A DNA stretch of 64,000 nucleotides from VAZQ01 sp963721005. GTDB lineage: Bacteria > Pseudomonadota > Alphaproteobacteria > Rhizobiales > Xanthobacteraceae. This document shows positions 50,511 to 60,262 of the stretch, in pieces (the first letter of the stretch is position 1; each line of letters begins with the position of its first letter). The position numbers and the translations under genes were made by a program. The stretch is taken from contig CAVRHR010000006.1 of NCBI GenBank assembly GCA_963721005.1, positions 372,001 through 436,000 on the forward strand. Reading direction: 5' to 3'. Below the pieces are notes generated by a model that saw only the letters and a list, made by a program, of their open reading frames with translations, was not told the DNA's origin and did no database searches.

Positions 50511-51824
50511 ATGCGACCGAACCCGACAGACAATCCCAGGCCGATCGTGCCCCCCGCGCCGCCCGGCGGCGCGCGGTCCGTATTGGGGGTCGGCAAATGG
50601 CTGCTTGCCGCCACGCTCGTCTGTGCGATCGGCGCTGCCGTTGCCGCGCCGGCCGCCAAGGAGAAGGACAAGGCCAAGGCCAAGGGCCCCGCCACCGCGA
50701 CGCAAGTGGCCAAGAAGGACGACGGCTTCCAGACGGCGGCCCCGACCGCGATCCTGATCGATGCCGAAAGCGGCAGCGTGCTGTTCGAGAAGAACGCCGA
50801 CATGCTGGTGCCGCCCGCCAGCCTGTCCAAGCTGATGACCACCGAGGTGGTGCTCAACGAGATCAAGCAGGGGCGGCTGAAGCCGACCGACGAGTTCGTC
50901 GTCAGCGAGAACGCCTGGCGCAAGGGCGGGGCGCCTTCGCACACCTCCAGCATGTTCGTCCCGATCCACAGCAGGGTGTCGGTGGCGGATCTCCTGCACG
51001 GCGTCGTCATCCAGTCCGGCAACGATGCCTGCATCGTGCTCGCCGAAGGCATCGCCGGCAGCGAGGAGAAATTCGCCGAGATGATGACGGCGCGGGCGCG
51101 CGAGATCGGCCTGCCGAAATCGACCTTCGGCAACTCGAACGGCTTGCCGGATCCCAGGCAGCTCATGACCGCACGCGAGCTCGGCAAGCTCGCGCGGCAG
51201 ATCATCCGGACCTATCCGGACTACTATCCGCTCTACGGCGAGACCGAGTTCACCTGGAACAAGATCCGCCAGCTCAACCGCAATCCACTGCTGACCATGA
51301 ATATCGGTGCCGACGGCCTCAAGACCGGATTCATCAAGGAGGCCGGCTACGGCTTGGTCGGGTCGGCGGTACAGAACGGGATGCGGCTCGTCGTGGTCGT
51401 CAACGGCACCAAGAACGACAAGGAACGTGCGGATGAAGGCAAGAAGCTGCTCGAATGGGGCTTCCACAACTTTCAATCGGAAACCCTGTTCGCGGAAGGC
51501 CAGCAGATCGCCGATGCCAAGGTTTACGGCGGCGAGCGCGGTAGCGTGCCGCTGACGGCGGACCGGGTGGTGAGCCTGATGGTCTCGCGGGTGGCGCAGA
51601 ACAAGATCGTTGCGCGGGTGACCTATACCGGGCCGGTCCCGGCGCCGGTGCAGCAGGGCCAGCGGATCGGCATGTTGAAGGTATGGCGCGCCGATACCCT
51701 GGTTCTAGAGGTGCCCTTGCGGGCCGCGGAGGATGTCGGAACCGGCAACCTGTCCCAGCGCGCCTTGGACGCCGCCACCGAGCTTGTGATCGGCCTGTTC
51801 CGTGCCGGCATCCAGCGGCTGTGA
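50511..51824 (+). CDS. dacA: D-alanyl-D-alanine carboxypeptidase (PBP5/6 type)
   Basis: 437 residues. A cytoplasmic Pro-rich start is followed by a hydrophobic export signal (residues 24-47) and a Lys/Ala-rich linker. Active-site motifs are Ser104-x-x-Lys107 (SLSK), Ser169-Gly-Asn171 (SGN) and Lys271-Thr-Gly (KTG). The C-terminal PBP5-like beta domain ends with an amphipathic helix (ALDAATELVIGLFRAGIQRL) for membrane attachment. It trims the terminal D-Ala of peptidoglycan pentapeptides. Part of the rlpA-dacA-tmk-holB-metG run. Confidence 0.94.
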   Translation: MRPNPTDNPRPIVPPAPPGGARSVLGVGKWLLAATLVCAIGAAVAAPAAKEKDKAKAKGPATATQVAKKDDGFQTAAPTAILIDAESGSVLFEKNADMLVPPASLSKLMTTEVVLNEIKQGRLKPTDEFVVSENAWRKGGAPSHTSSMFVPIHSRVSVADLLHGVVIQSGNDACIVLAEGIAGSEEKFAEMMTARAREIGLPKSTFGNSNGLPDPRQLMTARELGKLARQIIRTYPDYYPLYGETEFTWNKIRQLNRNPLLTMNIGADGLKTGFIKEAGYGLVGSAVQNGMRLVVVVNGTKNDKERADEGKKLLEWGFHNFQSETLFAEGQQIADAKVYGGERGSVPLTADRVVSLMVSRVAQNKIVARVTYTGPVPAPVQQGQRIGMLKVWRADTLVLEVPLRAAEDVGTGNLSQRALDAATELVIGLFRAGIQRL

Positions 51825-51895
51825 TATTGGTCCTTGCCCTTCCCGGCTCGAGGGAAGCCCGAACCCGGCTTTGAGGCACCCTGGGACATCCCGTC

Positions 51896-52564
51896 ATGCG
51901 CGGACGATTCATTACATTTGAGGGCGGCGAGGGAACCGGCAAGTCGACGCAGGCGGCCCTGCTGGCGCAACGGCTGCGCCAGATGGGCATCGGCGTCGTG
52001 CTCACGCGCGAGCCGGGCGGCTCGCCGGGTGCCGAGATCATCCGGCATGTGCTGTTGTCGGGCGCCGCCAAATCGCTGGGGCCGGATGCCGAGGCGATCC
52101 TGTTCGCGGCCGCACGCGACGATCACGTGCGTGCCACGATCGAGCCGGCACTGGGGCGCGGCCGCTGGGTAATCAGCGACCGGTTCGCCGATTCGACCAA
52201 TGTCTATCAGGGCACGCTCGGAAAAGTGGATCCGCGCCTGCTCGGGGGCCTGCATCGGGTGACGGTGGGCACGCTCAAGCCCGACCTGACCTTCATCCTG
52301 GACGTGCCGGCCGAGATCGGGCTCGAGCGGGCGAGCAAGCGGCGGGGCGAGGCGGGGGCCGACCGCTTCGAGGGGGAGTCGCTCGAGTTCCACGAAAAGC
52401 TGCGGGATGCCTATCTGCATCTCGCCGCCGGCGAGCCCAACCGCTGCGTCCTGATCGATGCGCGCGATCCGCAAGCCGCGGTTGCGACGCGGATTTGGGA
52501 CACGGTCGCCAAACGGCTCGATCCGGCGACCGCTCCGGTGACGTTGGAGGACGTCGCATCGTGA
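51896..52564 (+). CDS. tmk: Thymidylate kinase
   Basis: 222 residues. P-loop FEGGEGTGKSTQ, the DR motif in ISDRFADSTNVYQG and a LID region with Arg residues (SKRRGEAGADRFE). It phosphorylates dTMP to dTDP. The length and order of motifs are normal. Its TGA overlaps the GTG start of holB. Confidence 0.95.
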   Translation: MRGRFITFEGGEGTGKSTQAALLAQRLRQMGIGVVLTREPGGSPGAEIIRHVLLSGAAKSLGPDAEAILFAAARDDHVRATIEPALGRGRWVISDRFADSTNVYQGTLGKVDPRLLGGLHRVTVGTLKPDLTFILDVPAEIGLERASKRRGEAGADRFEGESLEFHEKLRDAYLHLAAGEPNRCVLIDARDPQAAVATRIWDTVAKRLDPATAPVTLEDVAS

Positions 52565-53595
52565 GCGAAGACGACGAGGACGCCGACGGCGCGCCGCCGC
52601 ACCCGCGCGAGACACTGCAATGGTTCGGACATGAGCAAGCCGAGGCGGCCCTGCTCGATGCCTATCGGGGCGGGCGCATGCCACATGCTTGGCTGCTCGG
52701 CGGCCCGCCCGGGATCGGCAAGGCGACGTTGGCCTATCGGATGGCGCGCTATGTGCTGGCGCATCCGGATTGCGCGGCTCCGCCGGTGCAGGCGGCCCGT
52801 TCGCTCGCGCTCCCTCCCGATGACCGGGCGGCCCGCTTGATCGCCGCCCAGGGGCATCCCGACCTCCTGGTGCTGGAGCGCCGGCCGGGCGAGAGCGGCG
52901 CGCTGCGCACCGTCATCACCGTCGAGGATGTGCGCCGGCTGGTGCCCTTCCTGGGCTCGACCGCGGGCGAGGCCGGATGGCGGGTGGTCGTGGTCGACGC
53001 CGCCGACGAATTGAACCCGGCCGGCGCCAATGCGCTGCTCAAGCTCCTGGAGGAACCGCCGCGGCGCTGCCTGTTCCTGATCGTCAGCCATGCGCCAGGG
53101 CGGCTGCTGGCGACCATCCGCTCGCGCTGCCGACGGCTGTTGTTGCGGCCGCTCCCGCCGGCGGACATCGCCCGGGCGGTGGGGGCCGCGCTCGGCGGCG
53201 ATCCGGTCGATGCGGCGGTTCAAAAGGCGGCGGCCGCGGCCGATGGCAGTGTGGCGCAGGCGGTCGCGCTGCTCGGCGGACCGCTTCTGGCGGTGCGCGA
53301 GCGGGTGATCGAGCTGCTCGCGCAGCTGCCGGTGACCGATCGGCGCGCCCTGCATGCGCTCGGCGAAAGCCTCGAGCGGGCGGACCGGCTGGTGCTCGCC
53401 ACCTTCGTGGACGCGGTACGGGATTGGCTCTCGGCCCGCCTGGCGGGCGAGCCGCCGCGGGCGGGGCAGGTACGGCTGGCGCAGGCCTGGGAGGACGTCA
53501 ATCGCAGCGCGCGCGAGGTCGAGACCTATAATCTCGAGCGGAAGCCCTTGGTGTTCAAGGTGTTCGGCTGGCTTGCCGAGGCCGCCCGCGGTTGA
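52561..53595 (+). CDS. holB: DNA polymerase III subunit delta'
   Basis: 344 residues from the GTG at 52561, which overlaps the tmk stop by four bases. It has the clamp-loader AAA+ fold: FGHEQAEAALLDAYRGGRMP, a P-loop-like GGPPGIGKATLAYRMAR, a Walker B region and the sensor motif TIRSRCRRLLL. The classical four-Cys zinc site is not evident, as seems usual in alphaproteobacteria. It loads the beta clamp together with DnaX and HolA. Confidence 0.92.
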   Translation: MSEDDEDADGAPPHPRETLQWFGHEQAEAALLDAYRGGRMPHAWLLGGPPGIGKATLAYRMARYVLAHPDCAAPPVQAARSLALPPDDRAARLIAAQGHPDLLVLERRPGESGALRTVITVEDVRRLVPFLGSTAGEAGWRVVVVDAADELNPAGANALLKLLEEPPRRCLFLIVSHAPGRLLATIRSRCRRLLLRPLPPADIARAVGAALGGDPVDAAVQKAAAAADGSVAQAVALLGGPLLAVRERVIELLAQLPVTDRRALHALGESLERADRLVLATFVDAVRDWLSARLAGEPPRAGQVRLAQAWEDVNRSAREVETYNLERKPLVFKVFGWLAEAARG

Positions 53596-53661
53596 TACCC
53601 AATCGGTCCGGATCGACAGGATCGGATCGATGGCGCTCCGATCGATTGCGAGCATCGCGAA

Positions 53662-55224
53662 ATGGCCGACAAGCCCCGCTATTATGTGACCACGGCCATC
53701 GCCTATCCCAACGGCGCGCCGCATATCGGCTATGCCTACGAGGTCATGGCCACCGACGCGATCGCGCGTTTCAAGCGGCTGGACGGCTATGACGTGTTCT
53801 TCCTCACCGGCACCGACGAGCACGGCATCAAGATGCTGCAGACCGCCGCCAAGGAGCGGCTGACGCCGCGCGAGCTGACCGAGCGCAACGTGCCGCGCTT
53901 CCAGGCGATGGCGGTGCGGCTGAATTGCTCCAACGACGCTTTCATCCGCACCAGCGAGCCGCGCCACCATGTGTCCTCGGCCGCCATCTGGCAGCGGATG
54001 GAGGCGGCCGGCGATATCTACCTGTCGAAATATTCCGGCTGGTACTCGGTGCGCGACGAGGCCTATTACGACGCGAGCGAGACCCGGCTCGGCGACGGCG
54101 GGGTGCGGCTCGGCCCCCATGGCACGCCGGTCGAATGGGTGGAGGAGGACAGCTATTTCTTCCGCCTGTCGGCCTATCAGCAGAAGCTGCTCGACTTCTA
54201 CGCCCAGCATCCCGATTTCGTGCTGCCCAAGGAGCGCTTCAACGAGGTCCTGAGCTTCGTGCGCGGCGGCTTGCAGGATCTGTCGATCTCGCGAACCACT
54301 TTCGATTGGGGCATTCCGGTGCCCGGAAATCCGAAGCACATCATGTATGTGTGGGTGGATGCGCTCACCAACTACATCACCGGAGTGGGATTTCCCGATA
54401 CCGAGGCGGCCGGCTTCCGGCGCTATTGGCCGGCCGACCTGCACGTCATCGGCAAGGACATCGTGCGCTTCCACGCGGTCTATTGGCCGGCCTTTCTGAT
54501 GTCGGCGGGCATCGAGCTGCCGCGCCGCATCTTCAGTCACGGCTGGATATTGAACCGCGGCGAGAAGATGTCGAAGTCGGTCGGCAACGTGGTCGATCCG
54601 TTCGCGCTGGCCGATGCCTACGGGGTCGATCAGCTGCGCTACTTCTTCCTGCGCGAGGTGCCGTTCGGGCAGGACGGCAACTACAGCCATGAGATGATCG
54701 TGGCGCGCATCAATGCCGATCTCGCCAACGATCTCGGCAATCTGGCGCAGCGCTCGTTGTCCATGATCGCCCGTCAGCTCGGCGGCGAGCTGCCGGCGCC
54801 AGGCGCGCTGAGCGATGCCGACCGTGCGATGCTGGCCGCGGCGGACGCCATGCTCGGCAAGGCACGCGAGGCGATGAAGACGCAGGCGCTGCATCAGGTG
54901 CTCAACGCGGTGTGGACGGTGGTGGCCGAGGCCAACCGGTATTTCGCCGGCGAGGCCCCCTGGGCGCTCGCCAAGACCGATCCGGCGCGGCAACGCACCG
55001 TGCTCTACGTGACCGCCGAGGTCATCCGCCAGGTCGCGGTGCTGGCCCAGCCGTTCATGCCGGCTGCGGCGGCGAAGTTGCTCGATCTCCTGGCGGTGCC
55101 GCCCGAGGAACGGCAGTTCCTGTCGCTCGGCGGCGAGCGCCGGATCGCGGCCGGCGCCAAGCTGCCGCCGCCGGTCGCGGTGTTCCCGCGCTACGTCGAA
55201 AGCGACCCGAGCGCGCAGGCCTGA
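53662..55224 (+). CDS. metG: Methionyl-tRNA synthetase
   Basis: 520 residues. Class I motifs are AYPNGAPHIGYAYE (HIGH) and GEKMSKSVGN (KMSKS). The short form without the C-terminal EMAP/Trbp111-like dimer domain is the usual alphaproteobacterial type. It charges tRNA-Met in the cytoplasm. The run usually continues with tatD and an MBL-fold hydrolase, but these are absent here. Confidence 0.96.
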   Translation: MADKPRYYVTTAIAYPNGAPHIGYAYEVMATDAIARFKRLDGYDVFFLTGTDEHGIKMLQTAAKERLTPRELTERNVPRFQAMAVRLNCSNDAFIRTSEPRHHVSSAAIWQRMEAAGDIYLSKYSGWYSVRDEAYYDASETRLGDGGVRLGPHGTPVEWVEEDSYFFRLSAYQQKLLDFYAQHPDFVLPKERFNEVLSFVRGGLQDLSISRTTFDWGIPVPGNPKHIMYVWVDALTNYITGVGFPDTEAAGFRRYWPADLHVIGKDIVRFHAVYWPAFLMSAGIELPRRIFSHGWILNRGEKMSKSVGNVVDPFALADAYGVDQLRYFFLREVPFGQDGNYSHEMIVARINADLANDLGNLAQRSLSMIARQLGGELPAPGALSDADRAMLAAADAMLGKAREAMKTQALHQVLNAVWTVVAEANRYFAGEAPWALAKTDPARQRTVLYVTAEVIRQVAVLAQPFMPAAAAKLLDLLAVPPEERQFLSLGGERRIAAGAKLPPPVAVFPRYVESDPSAQA

Positions 55225-55440
55225 TGCAGGCCGCGTGAGGTGAATCGGCGGTTGCTCGCGCTCCGGCAATGAATAATTAACCACGCGCTGGACGGCGGCG
55301 GAGCCGGAAACCCGGCAGATTGGTCTTATGGTCACCGATCTGTTGCGGGCGACCGGCTGCGGCGATTCGCGCTTTTAAAATCGGGTAAGAACTTCGATGC
55401 TAGACATGCGTATTGGTCATGGGCCCTTTGGAGCGCATCA

Positions 55441-55602
55441 ATGCGTCAAGTGATCGCCTTTCTCAGAGACGAGCGCGCCGCGACGGCCATCGAATATGGC
55501 TTGATCGCTACCGGAATTGCCGTCGCCATCATCCCGGTTCTCACCGGTGTAGGCACCAAGACCAAGGCGACGTTCACCCTGATCTCGACAGCGATCAAAT
55601 AG
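55441..55602 (+). CDS. Flp-family type IVb pilin
   Basis: A 53-residue prepilin: MRQVIAFLRDERAATAIEYG then LIATGIAVAIIPVLTGVG. The ATAIEYGLIA motif with Glu at position +5 after the likely cleavage point is the signature of Flp/Fap pilins processed by CpaA/TadV and assembled by the Tad apparatus. GGAG lies 8 bases upstream of the ATG. No tad/cpa gene is visible nearby, so this is an orphan pilin gene, common in Rhizobiales. Confidence 0.9.
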   Translation: MRQVIAFLRDERAATAIEYGLIATGIAVAIIPVLTGVGTKTKATFTLISTAIK

Positions 55603-55721
55603 CAAAGCCCCTTCGTTGCCGCGGCCGCGTTTTTGATTGGTCCGCGGCCCGGCATGTCACGCGTTAAGAGGGCGGTTACGGGCACAGCGTATCGTGCACC
55701 AAATAGTCACACGAGGTCCCG

Positions 55722-55943
55722 ATGAATCTGTATGCGCCCAATATCGTGGTGTTCGTGATCGCGGGCTGTCTGGCCATCATGGGCATATTGGCGGTGCTGC
55801 CGATATCGCTGCCGATCCCGTTTCTGGTCATGGACAACGCGCCGTGGTACATTTTCCTGGCGTGGTTCCTGCTGGCGGCGGGGACCGTGCTGCCGCGCCG
55901 GTCGGCCCATCCTCCGGAAACCGAATCCCGCTCCGCCCCCTGA
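55722..55943 (+). CDS. Small two-TM hypothetical protein
   Basis: 73 residues with two membrane segments (IVVFVIAGCLAIMGILAVL and APWYIFLAWFLLAAGTVL) and a polar C-terminus. GAGGT lies before the ATG. It lies 119 bases after the pilin gene; whether they are functionally linked is unknown. Confidence 0.6.
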   Translation: MNLYAPNIVVFVIAGCLAIMGILAVLPISLPIPFLVMDNAPWYIFLAWFLLAAGTVLPRRSAHPPETESRSAP

Positions 55944-56006
55944 AGGTGCGCGCGACCCGGATTCGTCCTCCTCTCCTGCGAGGGGGGACCTTTTCCTGAA
56001 TAGGTT

Positions 56007-57038
56007 TCAAGTCGCGCGCGGCGAGCCCGCGTAGATTTCGGGATTGAGCAGCGCCGCCGGGCGCTCGCCGCGCATCATCGCCACCATGCCTTGCGCGACC
56101 GATGCGGCCTTGCGCCCACGCACATCCCAGGTGGCGCCGCCGTTGTGGGGCGCCAGGATGACGTTGTCCAGCTTGCAGAGCTCCTCCGGAACCGAAGGGT
56201 CCTGCGTCACCGGGGGCTCGCTCCAGTAGACGTCGAGGCCGGCGCCGGCGATGCGCTTTTCCTGCAGGGCGCGGATCAGCTCGGGCTCGTCGACGATGCG
56301 GCCCCGCGCCGTGTTGATCAGATAGGCCTCCGGCTTCATCAGGTCGAGCTCGCGCTTGCCGATGAGCTTGTGGGTGCTGGGATTGTAGTCGCAAACCAGG
56401 CAGACGAAGTCGCTGCGCCTGATCAGGTCGTCGAGATCCGGCGTCCATTCGACGCCCAGCTCCTGCTCGCGCTTGGGCGGCAGGCGGGTCCGCTTGGTGT
56501 AGACCGTGTGCATCCCGAAGGCGCGGATGCGCGTCGCCATGTTCTCGCCGAGCCTGCCCATGCCGATCAGGCCGACGGTCTTGCCGGGACAGCCGATGCC
56601 CATCAGCGCCATGGTCTGCTCCTGGCGAAACTTGCCGCAGCGCGTGTACCGGTCAGCCTCGACCAGCCGGTAAGCGAGGCCGAGCAGCATCGCCATGGTC
56701 AGATCGGCGGTCGTGGGTGCCACGCCCGGAAAGGTGGCCTGGCGATCCTCGATGATGATCGGAAGCTTGCGGGCGTTGGCGGCTTCCATGTCGATGAGCG
56801 GATTGGCCGACGCCATGGCACCGATTCCGCGCAGGTTCGGATTGGCGTAGATGACCTCGGCGGTCACATTGGTTTCGTGCAAGACGAACAGCCAGTCGCA
56901 CCGCTTGGCGCTGGCGACCAGCTCGTCGACGCTGATCTGCCGGTCCATGTAGGGATAAACATCGATCTCGGCGGCTTCCCGCAGCACGTCGAGCGCGACT
57001 TCGGGAATCGGCTGGGCGACGAAAACCTTCGGCTTCAT
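56007..57038 (-). CDS. D-isomer-specific 2-hydroxyacid dehydrogenase
   Basis: 343 residues. The NAD-binding motif GLIGMGRLGENMA and the catalytic Arg (NTARGRIVDE), Glu (GLDVYWSEPP) and His (APHNGG) are all present. Members reduce 2-keto acids to D-2-hydroxy acids, or the reverse, with NAD(P)H. AGGT precedes the ATG. It is the last gene of a minus-strand operon with a full TRAP transporter, suggesting that the imported solute is a hydroxy- or keto-acid (inference). Confidence 0.9.
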   Translation of the reverse strand: MKPKVFVAQPIPEVALDVLREAAEIDVYPYMDRQISVDELVASAKRCDWLFVLHETNVTAEVIYANPNLRGIGAMASANPLIDMEAANARKLPIIIEDRQATFPGVAPTTADLTMAMLLGLAYRLVEADRYTRCGKFRQEQTMALMGIGCPGKTVGLIGMGRLGENMATRIRAFGMHTVYTKRTRLPPKREQELGVEWTPDLDDLIRRSDFVCLVCDYNPSTHKLIGKRELDLMKPEAYLINTARGRIVDEPELIRALQEKRIAGAGLDVYWSEPPVTQDPSVPEELCKLDNVILAPHNGGATWDVRGRKAASVAQGMVAMMRGERPAALLNPEIYAGSPRAT

Positions 57039-57137
57039 GGCAATGACCTCGCGTTGTCGTGTGTCGCCCGAGCTGCGCGTTCGCCTTCATCGATTCGGCT
57101 GCGAACGCGCGAGGATAACCGCAATTCCATCTTAAGG

Positions 57138-58430
57138 TCAGTCCACCAGCCGCAGCAGCCGCGGCAGGTACATCGCGATGTCGGGCACATAAGTGATGAT
57201 GAGCATGGTCACGGTCAGGATGGCGATCATCGGCAGGATCGGCTTGATCACGAGCTCGAGCGGAGTATTGCCCACCGCGCAGGCGGTGAACAGGACGTTG
57301 CCGACCGGTGGGCAGGCGAGGTGGAGCGCCACGTTGCATTCGACCAGGATGCCGAAGTGGATCGGCTCGATGCCGCGTGCGATGGCCATGGGGGTCAGGA
57401 TCGGAATCAAGATCAGGATCGCCGGCACCGTGTCCATGCAGGTGCCGATGGCGTAGAAGCAGAGCTGCACGAACAGCAGAAACAGTATCTTGCCGGGCGC
57501 CAGCGTATCGAGCAGCCGGCCGAGCTCATGCGGTACCTGGAAGATCGTCAGCGCATAGCCCAGCATGGCGGCCATCGCGATCACCAGCAGCACCATCCCG
57601 CTGAGCTCGATGGTGGTGCGGAAGATGCCGAGAAATTGGCGGAGCGTGATCGACCGGTACACCACGAAGGCCAGGAACAGACCATAGAACACCGCCACCG
57701 ACGCGGCCTCGGTGGGGGTGAACACGCCGCCGAGGATTCCGCCCAGGATGATCACGATCATGAACAGGGCGGGGATCGACCGCACGAAGGCGACCGCCGT
57801 CTTGCGATACGAGAACGGAATGGTGACATTGCCGTAGCCGCGGCGGCGCGAGAGGTAGATCACCAGCGCCATGAGGCCCAGGCCATTGAGGCAGGCCGGC
57901 AGTATTCCGGCCGAGAACAGGCCGGCGATCGACATGTTGCCCACGATGCCGATGATGATGAGATCGTTGGTCGGCGGGATGAGGGTGCCGGTGGCCCCCG
58001 CGGTCGCCAGCAGGGCGACGCTGAACGGCAGCGGATAACCCTGCGCCCGCAGCGTCGGCAGCGTCACCTTGCCGATGGCGGCCGCGTCGGCCGACGAAGA
58101 CCCCGAGATGCCGTGGAATATCATCGCCGAAGCGACGATCGAGGCGCCCATGCCGCCGCGCCCGCGCCCGATGGTGATGGTCGCCAGATCCATGAGTATC
58201 TTGGCGATGCCGCCTTCCGCCAGGATGCCGCCGGTAAACACGAACAGCGGGATGGCCAGGAAGTTGAAGGAGCTGACCGCGATGAACATCTGCTCCACCA
58301 GCGCCGGCAGCAGATCGGTTCCGTCGGGAGCGAGCAGCACGCCGACCGTGGCGGAGGCGCCGAGCACGAATGCAATCGGCACGCCGACGCACATGAGGAC
58401 CAGCCAGGCGATGCCGATGGCGATGGCCAT
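57138..58430 (-). CDS. dctM: TRAP transporter large permease (DctM)
   Basis: 430 residues with about 12 membrane segments and the DctM core: PLFVFTGGILAEGGIAKILM, GISGSSSADAAAIGKVTLP, IPPTNDLIIIGIVGNMS and GVFTPTEAASVAVFYGLFLA. It carries the sodium-driven transport path. It lies 7 bases downstream of dctQ. Confidence 0.95.
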   Translation of the reverse strand: MAIAIGIAWLVLMCVGVPIAFVLGASATVGVLLAPDGTDLLPALVEQMFIAVSSFNFLAIPLFVFTGGILAEGGIAKILMDLATITIGRGRGGMGASIVASAMIFHGISGSSSADAAAIGKVTLPTLRAQGYPLPFSVALLATAGATGTLIPPTNDLIIIGIVGNMSIAGLFSAGILPACLNGLGLMALVIYLSRRRGYGNVTIPFSYRKTAVAFVRSIPALFMIVIILGGILGGVFTPTEAASVAVFYGLFLAFVVYRSITLRQFLGIFRTTIELSGMVLLVIAMAAMLGYALTIFQVPHELGRLLDTLAPGKILFLLFVQLCFYAIGTCMDTVPAILILIPILTPMAIARGIEPIHFGILVECNVALHLACPPVGNVLFTACAVGNTPLELVIKPILPMIAILTVTMLIITYVPDIAMYLPRLLRLVD

Positions 58431-58437
58431 GATCGCT

Positions 58438-59046
58438 TCAATCCGCGGCGTTCAAAGGGGAGGCTTCCACCGGCGAGGGCGGCACGCTCTCGCCGCGCAG
58501 CGCGCGATGGACTTCCTCCTCGCGGACTTCCCGCAGGCTGTAACGCTGCCCGGTCCAGATCGACAGGACGGCGTCGGCGACGTCGAGAACATACATTGCC
58601 AGGATGGCGCCGATCCCGACCGGGATGCCGGCCCAGGGGATGCGCATGTTGATCTCCGAGCCCGTCGACGTCTGGTTGGCGACGATGTCGAGGTAGCTAA
58701 AGCCGATCTTCATCAGCGCCGACAGGAACACGATCACCACGACACTCACGGCCTGCCGGATGATCCAGCGGGTGCGCTCGCTGAAGCGCACTACCCCCCA
58801 GCGGATGGCGAAGTGCACGCCCCTGCGGGCGCCGACCGCGGCGGCGAGCAGCCCGTACCAGACCAGAATGAACTGGGCGACCTCCTCGGTCCAGGCGGTC
58901 GGAGCATTGATGACGTAACGAATCAGCACCTCGAAGAACACGCTGGACGCCATGATGCAGAGCAGTATTCCGCAGATCACGATCAATGCGTTCTCGATCC
59001 AGCGGCCGAGCTCGGCGAGATAAAATTGGGCTTGCACCAGCTTCAT
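58438..59046 (-). CDS. dctQ: TRAP transporter small permease (DctQ)
   Basis: 202 residues from the ATG at 59046; residues further upstream in the frame look non-coding. It has four membrane segments and the DctQ motif region RYVINAPTAWTEEVAQFILV, then WYGLLAAAVGARRGVHFAI. It lies between the receptor and DctM genes, the standard order. Confidence 0.92.
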   Translation of the reverse strand: MKLVQAQFYLAELGRWIENALIVICGILLCIMASSVFFEVLIRYVINAPTAWTEEVAQFILVWYGLLAAAVGARRGVHFAIRWGVVRFSERTRWIIRQAVSVVVIVFLSALMKIGFSYLDIVANQTSTGSEINMRIPWAGIPVGIGAILAMYVLDVADAVLSIWTGQRYSLREVREEEVHRALRGESVPPSPVEASPLNAAD

Positions 59047-59209
59047 GGCGTTGGCTCCCCCGGTCACCATTATTATCACATGTCCGACGTTATCGGGCAT
59101 GCATTGTCGCTTTATGCGGCAATTCGAGCATCCGCGTGCCTGCTTGATCGGCTCCCTTCCGGTCGGCGTCCGCGTGCATCCTGCGCTGTTCATTGCCCCT
59201 TTGGAAGTC

Positions 59210-60262
59210 TCAAGAAAGCTTGCGGACCTGATCGATCAAGTCGGCTCCGATCCGATCCGCGGCCTCCTTGTAAACGAGGTCCAGCTTGTCGGAGAAGGTT
59301 TTGGGATTTTCCAACGGGATGATCTGAATGCCTTTTTCCTGCAAAAATGCGATTGCGGTCTTCTCGGTCTTGAGCACCTCCGCCACCTGGGCATCGACGG
59401 CGGGTTGCCCGGCCGCGCGGACGATATCCCGATCCTGCGGGCTGAGCTTATCCATGAACTTCTTCGAGGCGATCAGCACGCTGACGATGCTGAAATGGTT
59501 GGTGATCGTCAGATACTTGGTGACCTGATAGAGCTTCAGCTCGATCATGTCGGTGGTGGTCTTGTCGCTGCCGTCGATCAAGCCGGTCTGCAGCGACGTG
59601 TAGAGTGCGGTGAGCTCCACCACAGTCGGGATGCCGCCGAACGCCAGAATAGTATCGCGCTGGATCTTGCTCGGCCCGAGCCCGATCTTGAGTCCGGCGA
59701 TGTCCGCCGGCGTGCGGATCGGGCGCTTGCTGTTCCACAGGTTGCGCGAGCCGTCAGAGGTGTATCCCAGCATCTCGCAGGCGAAGGCGGCATCGATTTT
59801 CGGCTTCAGCCGGGCGCCCACCGGGCCGTTGGCGAACCGCAGCACCTGCTGCGTATCCCGGTAGAGAAACGGGAGGTTGAAGACGTCGGTCTCGGGGACC
59901 GCGGCGCTGATGTAGGAAATCGAGGTTACCACCGCATCGAGCGTCCCCGACTTGACCGAGTTGGTCATGAGCCCGTTGCCGCCGAGCTGACCGTCCGGAA
60001 AAATGGTGACCTGGACGCGTCCGGAGGTGCCGTTTTCGACCAGTTCCTTCAGCACCAGAGCGGATTTTGTGTGCGGCGACCCGATCGGGCTGTCGCTGCC
60101 GAACCGCATCGTGATCGGGGCGGCTGCCGCCTTGCCGACAATCCCGAACGTGCCCGCCGTGAGACCCGCGGCGAGGGCGGCGCCGCCCTTCAGCGCGCCT
60201 CTGCGCGTAAGTGCGCTTCCAATTCCAATCTGTGCTCGCCCTGCGATCTGTTTGCTGGTCAT
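59210..60262 (-). CDS. dctP: TRAP solute receptor (DctP), first copy
   Basis: 350 residues from the ATG at 60262 (AGGTGGAG upstream). A twin-arginine signal (LTRRGALKGGAALAAG) precedes the DctP fold: ITMRFGSDSPIGSPHTKSAL, VFNLPFLYRDTQQVLRFANG, the NLWNSKRPIRTPADIAGLKI segment carrying the conserved carboxylate-binding Arg, and QTGLIDGSD. It delivers a carboxylate to DctQM. A close paralogue lies at 62773-63840. Confidence 0.93.
   Translation of the reverse strand: MTSKQIAGRAQIGIGSALTRRGALKGGAALAAGLTAGTFGIVGKAAAAPITMRFGSDSPIGSPHTKSALVLKELVENGTSGRVQVTIFPDGQLGGNGLMTNSVKSGTLDAVVTSISYISAAVPETDVFNLPFLYRDTQQVLRFANGPVGARLKPKIDAAFACEMLGYTSDGSRNLWNSKRPIRTPADIAGLKIGLGPSKIQRDTILAFGGIPTVVELTALYTSLQTGLIDGSDKTTTDMIELKLYQVTKYLTITNHFSIVSVLIASKKFMDKLSPQDRDIVRAAGQPAVDAQVAEVLKTEKTAIAFLQEKGIQIIPLENPKTFSDKLDLVYKEAADRIGADLIDQVRKLS

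Noticed and set aside
51839..51857. Hairpin CTTCCC/GGGAAG between dacA and tmk
   Set aside because: Only a 6-bp stem without T run, inside an apparently continuous operon; too weak to call a terminator.
56091..58652. 853-codon open frame on the plus strand
   Set aside because: Antisense to the dehydrogenase and DctM genes, with a His/Asp/Arg-rich shadow composition.
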